Below, piece after piece: positions 13,703 through 17,072 of a stretch of 17,072 nucleotides of DNA. The DNA is taken from assembly GCA_014377915.1 (NCBI GenBank), contig JACMOT010000390.1, forward strand, positions 1 to 17,072. The letters are read 5' to 3'. The translations under genes were made by a program, and so were the position numbers. The stretch's first letter is position 1, and the number at the start of each line of letters is the position of its first letter. Source of the DNA: Tardiphaga sp. (GTDB taxonomy: Bacteria > Pseudomonadota > Alphaproteobacteria > Rhizobiales > Xanthobacteraceae). Under the pieces are notes generated by a model that saw only the letters and a program-made list of their open reading frames with translations, searched no databases and had not been told where the DNA came from.

Positions 13703-14610
13703 TCGCGCGCCGCCTGTTCACGGCGCTGGCCCGGCGCGCTGCGATCGCGCCCTTGCTGTGGATGGCGTTGCTGTTCCTGGTGCCGTTCGGCTTCGTGCTG
13801 AAGATCAGCCTGTCGCAGACCGCGCTGGCGCAGCCGCCCTATCTGCCGCTGTTCGCGTGGACCGATGGCATCGCTGGATGGAAAGCGGCGCTCGCCGCCC
13901 TGTCGCTGGATAATTTCCGGCTGCTGGTGTCCGACGATCTCTACATCGACTCTTATCTGCGCAGCCTCGTTGTGGCGTTGATATCGACCGCGCTGCTGCT
14001 CGCGCTCGGCTATCCCGTGGCCTATGCGATGGCCCGGCTGCCGCCGCGCGCGCAGGGCCTCGCGATGATGCTGGTGATCGTGCCGTTCTGGACCTCGTTC
14101 CTGATCCGGATCTATGCCTGGATCAACATCCTGCAGCATGACGGTCTGCTCAACCAGATCCTGCTCGCGCTGCACATCGTCTCCGCGCCGGTGGTGTGGC
14201 TGTCGACCGACCGCGCGATGTATCTCGGCATCGTCTATTCCTATCTGCCCTTCATGATCCTGCCGCTCTACGCCACGCTGGCGAAGCAGGATGGCGCGCT
14301 GCTGGAAGCCGCCTCCGATCTCGGCAGTTCGCGGCTGCAGGCGTTCTGGCTGGTGACGTTTCCGCTGTCGCTGCCCGGAATCGGCGCCGGCGTGCTGCTG
14401 TGCTTCATCCCGATCGTCGGCGAGTTCGTGATTCCCGACCTGCTGGCGGGCTCGGATTCGATGATGATCGGCCAGACGCTGTGGCTGGAATTCTTCACCA
14501 ACAAGGACTGGCCGGTCGCCTCCGCGATTGCGATCGTGCTGCTGGTTCTGCTGCTGCTGCCGCTACTGGTCTATGACCGGCTGCAGCGCCGGCAATTGGA
14601 GGCGCGGTGA
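13699..14610 (+). CDS. potH: Polyamine ABC transporter permease 1
   Basis: This 303-residue inner-membrane permease forms one half of the importer channel. It has about six transmembrane helices and the cytoplasmic EAA loop (EAASDLGSSRLQAF, then a Gly-rich turn) that docks on PotG. Stretches such as 'FLVPFGFVLKISL', 'WTSFLIRIYAW' and 'IPIVGEFVIPDLL' are close to E. coli PotH, as is 'EFFTNKDWPVASAIAIVLL'. I chose the ATG at 13699 because it overlaps the potG stop as ATGA; a longer frame from 13681 exists but gives only six extra residues inside potG. It overlaps potI by a single base. Confidence 0.95.
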   Translation: MIARRLFTALARRAAIAPLLWMALLFLVPFGFVLKISLSQTALAQPPYLPLFAWTDGIAGWKAALAALSLDNFRLLVSDDLYIDSYLRSLVVALISTALLLALGYPVAYAMARLPPRAQGLAMMLVIVPFWTSFLIRIYAWINILQHDGLLNQILLALHIVSAPVVWLSTDRAMYLGIVYSYLPFMILPLYATLAKQDGALLEAASDLGSSRLQAFWLVTFPLSLPGIGAGVLLCFIPIVGEFVIPDLLAGSDSMMIGQTLWLEFFTNKDWPVASAIAIVLLVLLLLPLLVYDRLQRRQLEAR

Positions 14611-15419
14611 TGGCCCATCGCGGTCTGTCGCGCTTCAATGTCTCCGCGTTGGCTTTCGGCCTGGCGTTTCTGTACCTGCCGATCGTCATCCTGGTGGTCT
14701 ATTCCTTCAACGCCTCACGGCTGGTGACAGTGTGGGGCGGCTGGTCGACGCGCTGGTACGGCGAGCTGTTCAACGACCGCGCCATGCTCGAGGCGCTGTG
14801 GATGAGCCTGCGCGTCGCGCTGCTCTCCGCCACGCTGGCGACGGGGCTCGGCACGCTGGCCGCGATGGCACTGGCCCGCGGCGAGCGCTTTCGCGGCCGC
14901 ACGCTGATGTCCGGCATGCTGTATGCGCCGCTGGTGATGCCGGAAGTGATCACCGGCCTGTCATTGCTGCTGCTGTTCGTGGCGCTCGACGCCGGCCGCG
15001 GCTTCTGGACCGTGACGCTGGCGCATACCACGCTGACGATGTGCTTTGTCGCAGTCGTGGTGCAGTCGCGGCTGGCGGGGCTCGATCGCAGCCTCGAGGA
15101 GGCGGCGATGGATCTCGGCTGCGCGCCGGCGCGGGCCTTTGTCGCGGTCACGCTGCCGCTGCTGTGGCCGGCGATCGCCGCGGGCTGGATGCTGGCCTTC
15201 ACGCTGTCGCTGGACGATCTGGTGATCGCCAGCTTCACCACCGGCCCGGGCGCGGCGACGCTGCCGATCCGGATCTATTCCGAGGTGCGGCTGGGCGTGA
15301 AGCCGGAGATCAACGCGATCTGCACGCTGATCATCGGCTTCATCACGGTGCTGATCGTCGGCGCCTCGCTGGCGTCAAAGCTGTCGAGAGGACGCGGCGA
15401 GAGCGCGGCGCCGCTATAG
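14610..15419 (+). CDS. potI: Polyamine ABC transporter permease 2
   Basis: This 269-residue inner-membrane permease pairs with PotH. The N-terminal region (FLYLPIVILVVYSFNASRL, then 'VTVWGGWSTRWYGELFNDR') closely follows E. coli PotI, and the EAA loop is present (EEAAMDLGCAPARAF), followed by 'AFTLSLDDLVIASFTTGPGA'. About six membrane helices are visible. I chose the ATG at 14610 because GGAGG (14598-14602) is seven bases away; a GTG three bases earlier would place the site too close. The start shares one base with the potH stop (TGATG). Its last six bases overlap the end of the convergent DUF4188 gene. No substrate-binding protein gene follows. Confidence 0.95.
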   Translation: MAHRGLSRFNVSALAFGLAFLYLPIVILVVYSFNASRLVTVWGGWSTRWYGELFNDRAMLEALWMSLRVALLSATLATGLGTLAAMALARGERFRGRTLMSGMLYAPLVMPEVITGLSLLLLFVALDAGRGFWTVTLAHTTLTMCFVAVVVQSRLAGLDRSLEEAAMDLGCAPARAFVAVTLPLLWPAIAAGWMLAFTLSLDDLVIASFTTGPGAATLPIRIYSEVRLGVKPEINAICTLIIGFITVLIVGASLASKLSRGRGESAAPL

Positions 15420-15911
15420 GTCCGGCTGATCGCCGCCGTCGCCGCGGTTCAAGCGGCCTTTTGCCGTCCGGCGCCGGCCGGACGCCGGCCGCAGGCGTCC
15501 GGCGATGCCGAGGCCATAGGCGGGCATGTTGTTGTAGACGGTTTCATATTCGCCGGCGCGGACCAGATAGGTCTCGTGCCAGATGCCGACGTCGCCGTTA
15601 CTGCCGATAGCCTTGTTGAAGTTTTTCCACGCCGGCAAATGCGCTTGGGATTGCGACGTGGCATAGGCCTGCAACTGTTCAAAGCTGCGCCAGTACTGCA
15701 CCATCAGGGCCGAGTTCAGTCCGAAATGCCCGCGAGCATGAAGCAGGCCAAGCTCCGGATGCTTTCCCAGTTCGTCCAGCATGCGCGGCATGGCGGCGAA
15801 CACCGGGGCCCACTTCCATATCTTCCACAGACGGTTGACCTGCACTCCGATCAGAAACACGACAAAGTCGCCATCGATCTCGGCCGACATGCGGGCCTGC
15901 GTTACAACCAT
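15414..15911 (-). CDS. DUF4188 (ABM-like, possible monooxygenase) protein
   Basis: This 165-residue protein matches the DUF4188 family, which is related to the dimeric alpha/beta barrel (ABM, antibiotic biosynthesis monooxygenase) fold. The visible pattern is 'MSAEIDGDFVVFLIGVQVN', then a Trp-rich 'LWKIWKWAPVFAAMPRML', 'GHFGLNSALMVQYWRSFEQL', 'AWKNFNKAIGSNGDVGIWHE' and 'YNNMPAYGLG', which are family hallmarks. No cofactor site is evident and the function is unknown. I chose the ATG at 15911 because AAGGGA lies suitably upstream and the domain begins there; an open extension upstream is Arg-rich. The C-terminal tail is basic and low-complexity. Its stop overlaps the end of potI on the other strand. 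It lies 64 nt downstream of the AsmA-like gene. Confidence 0.87.
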   Translation of the reverse strand: MVVTQARMSAEIDGDFVVFLIGVQVNRLWKIWKWAPVFAAMPRMLDELGKHPELGLLHARGHFGLNSALMVQYWRSFEQLQAYATSQSQAHLPAWKNFNKAIGSNGDVGIWHETYLVRAGEYETVYNNMPAYGLGIAGRLRPASGRRRTAKGRLNRGDGGDQPDL

Positions 15912-15975
15912 CCGGGTGTCCCTTCGTCTTGCCCCGCCATGCGGCGTGGCTGTCGCTCTTGCAACGACCGCCGGC

Positions 15976-17072
15976 TCAGTTCGCCTTCGCGGCATCCGCG
16001 GGCGCCGTTGCCGCCGGCGCGACGGCTGGTTTATCGGCTTCCGCCGCGGGCTTCGTGCCGCCGGTAAACCGGTCGAGTACCGAGCGCACCGCGTCGCGGG
16101 TCTTGCGGTCCTTGACCGCGTCGAGCAGCGGCGCGGCGCCGGGCGAGCGGCGGATCAGGCTTTCCGGATCGGGGAAGATCAGCGGATCGTCCCACGGACC
16201 CTGGATCACGAACGGCAGGTCGAAGCCGGGGGGCGCGTTTGCCACCGAGTTCAGGCTGGCGACGCCCTTGAAATCATATTCGCGCGCCGGCACCGAGGCG
16301 GTGCCGGTCAGGGTCAGGGTGGCGGCCGGGCCTTCGATCCGGATGTCGTCGGCGGTGGCAATACCGTCATTGAATTTCACGCTCATGTTGAGCGTCGAGA
16401 ACGGCGTCGAGCCGGAGCGGAAATTGCCGGCGCCGGACAGCGGCCGGCGTTCCAGCCGCTTCAGGAGCTGTTCGACATTGAATCCGCTGATGGCGCCGTC
16501 ATGGCCGGTCAGGGTGGCGGTGCCGTCGAGCGATTGCGCGAGGCCGAACGGCGACGAGCCGGAAGCTTCCAGCGCCATGCCCAGATTGCCGCGACCGGTG
16601 AGCTTGTCGATGCCGAACAGGTCGGAGGCCGTGGCCTGCAGGTCGACGTCGGTGAACTGAAACTGCGCCTTCACATCGGCCACGGCATCGGAATGCGCGA
16701 TGCCGAACGAGCCGCGGACGATGCCGCCATACATCTGCGCTTCGCCGATCGACAGCGCCAGCGTGCCGTTGCGCAGATTGGCGCCCAGCGCGGTGCGTCC
16801 CAGCACCGAGGAGCCCACGGTGACCTTGGCGGCCGAAAGCCGCATGTCGAGGTCGGTGGTGGAGAGCGTGTTGAGGTCGAACAATTGCCGGTTCCAGTCG
16901 CGCGCGCCGGAGGCCAGCAGACGGACCGTCGAGATATAGGGCGTGAAGTCGAGCGCGCCGGCGGCCAGCGTCGCGTGCAGGGTCTGGCGGCCATTATTGC
17001 TGTAGGTCATCACGCCTTCGGCGAGATTGCGGTCGACCTCGACATTGACGTTGGTCAGCGCCACCGAGGCGC
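15976..17072 (-). CDS. AsmA-family protein, C-terminal part (runs off the right edge)
   Basis: About 365 residues of the C-terminus are visible; the N-terminus lies beyond 17072, so the true start is missing. The sequence has the AsmA-like C-terminal pattern of repeating amphipathic beta strands: 'ASGSSPFGLAQSLDGTATL', 'GHDGAISGFNVEQLLKRLE', 'GSTPFSTLNMSVKFNDG', 'GTASVPAREYDFKG', then 'FVIQGPWDDPLIFPDPESL'. AsmA proteins are inner-membrane-anchored periplasmic proteins now linked to bridge-like lipid transport to the outer membrane. The last 40 residues are an Ala/Pro-rich tail ending KAN. The product's exact paralogue (AsmA, TamB-like or other) cannot be set from this part. Confidence 0.88.
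   Translation of the reverse strand, partial: ASVALTNVNVEVDRNLAEGVMTYSNNGRQTLHATLAAGALDFTPYISTVRLLASGARDWNRQLFDLNTLSTTDLDMRLSAAKVTVGSSVLGRTALGANLRNGTLALSIGEAQMYGGIVRGSFGIAHSDAVADVKAQFQFTDVDLQATASDLFGIDKLTGRGNLGMALEASGSSPFGLAQSLDGTATLTGHDGAISGFNVEQLLKRLERRPLSGAGNFRSGSTPFSTLNMSVKFNDGIATADDIRIEGPAATLTLTGTASVPAREYDFKGVASLNSVANAPPGFDLPFVIQGPWDDPLIFPDPESLIRRSPGAAPLLDAVKDRKTRDAVRSVLDRFTGGTKPAAEADKPAVAPAATAPADAAKAN

Overview
This is an ordinary-looking, GC-rich chromosomal segment of an alphaproteobacterium. It most likely comes from the Bradyrhizobium/Rhodopseudomonas/Nitrobacter group. The reasons are the strong G/C third-position bias, the long Gly/Ala/Pro-tailed S21 ribosomal protein, the paired YdcH (DUF465) genes, several small proteins of a type common in that family, and an alphaproteobacterial SOS box (GTTC-N7-GTTC). 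I cannot fix the genus from sequence alone. No transposase, integrase, tRNA, rRNA, CRISPR array or prophage gene was seen.

Layout, left to right: a VOC/glyoxalase-fold protein (-); a ChaA/y4hA-type cation:proton antiporter (+) followed closely by a one-domain cupin (+); a membrane-anchored Pro/Ala-rich protein of unknown function (+); a four-repeat TPR protein with an N-terminal export or lipoprotein signal (-); rpsU (-) with a textbook terminator; the purE-purK operon (-, ATGA overlap); a soluble diguanylate cyclase (+); an 83-residue unknown protein (-) whose promoter carries a perfect SOS box; two overlapping small unknown genes (+); two divergent YdcH genes; an LhgO-like FAD oxidoreductase (-); a membrane PAS-PAS-GGDEF-EAL protein (+); the polyamine ABC transporter genes potG-potH-potI (+); a DUF4188 protein (-); and the C-terminal part of an AsmA-family protein (-) that runs off the right edge.

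Functional groups: purE and purK together convert AIR to CAIR in purine synthesis. potGHI form the membrane and ATPase part of a putrescine-type importer, but the substrate-binding protein (potF) is not in the window; its upstream neighbour on the same strand is a c-di-GMP turnover gene 49 nt away. The two c-di-GMP genes (6269-6928 and 10180-12480) are not adjacent.

The most notable observations are the SOS box lying inside the -35/-10 spacer of an unknown 83-residue gene, a nested inverted-repeat structure between the two YdcH genes, perfect palindromes in several divergent intergenic regions, the potF-less potGHI cluster, and a possible 42-codon leader ORF ending just ahead of the GTG-started rpsU. 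I did not find convincing evidence of a new defence or mobile system.
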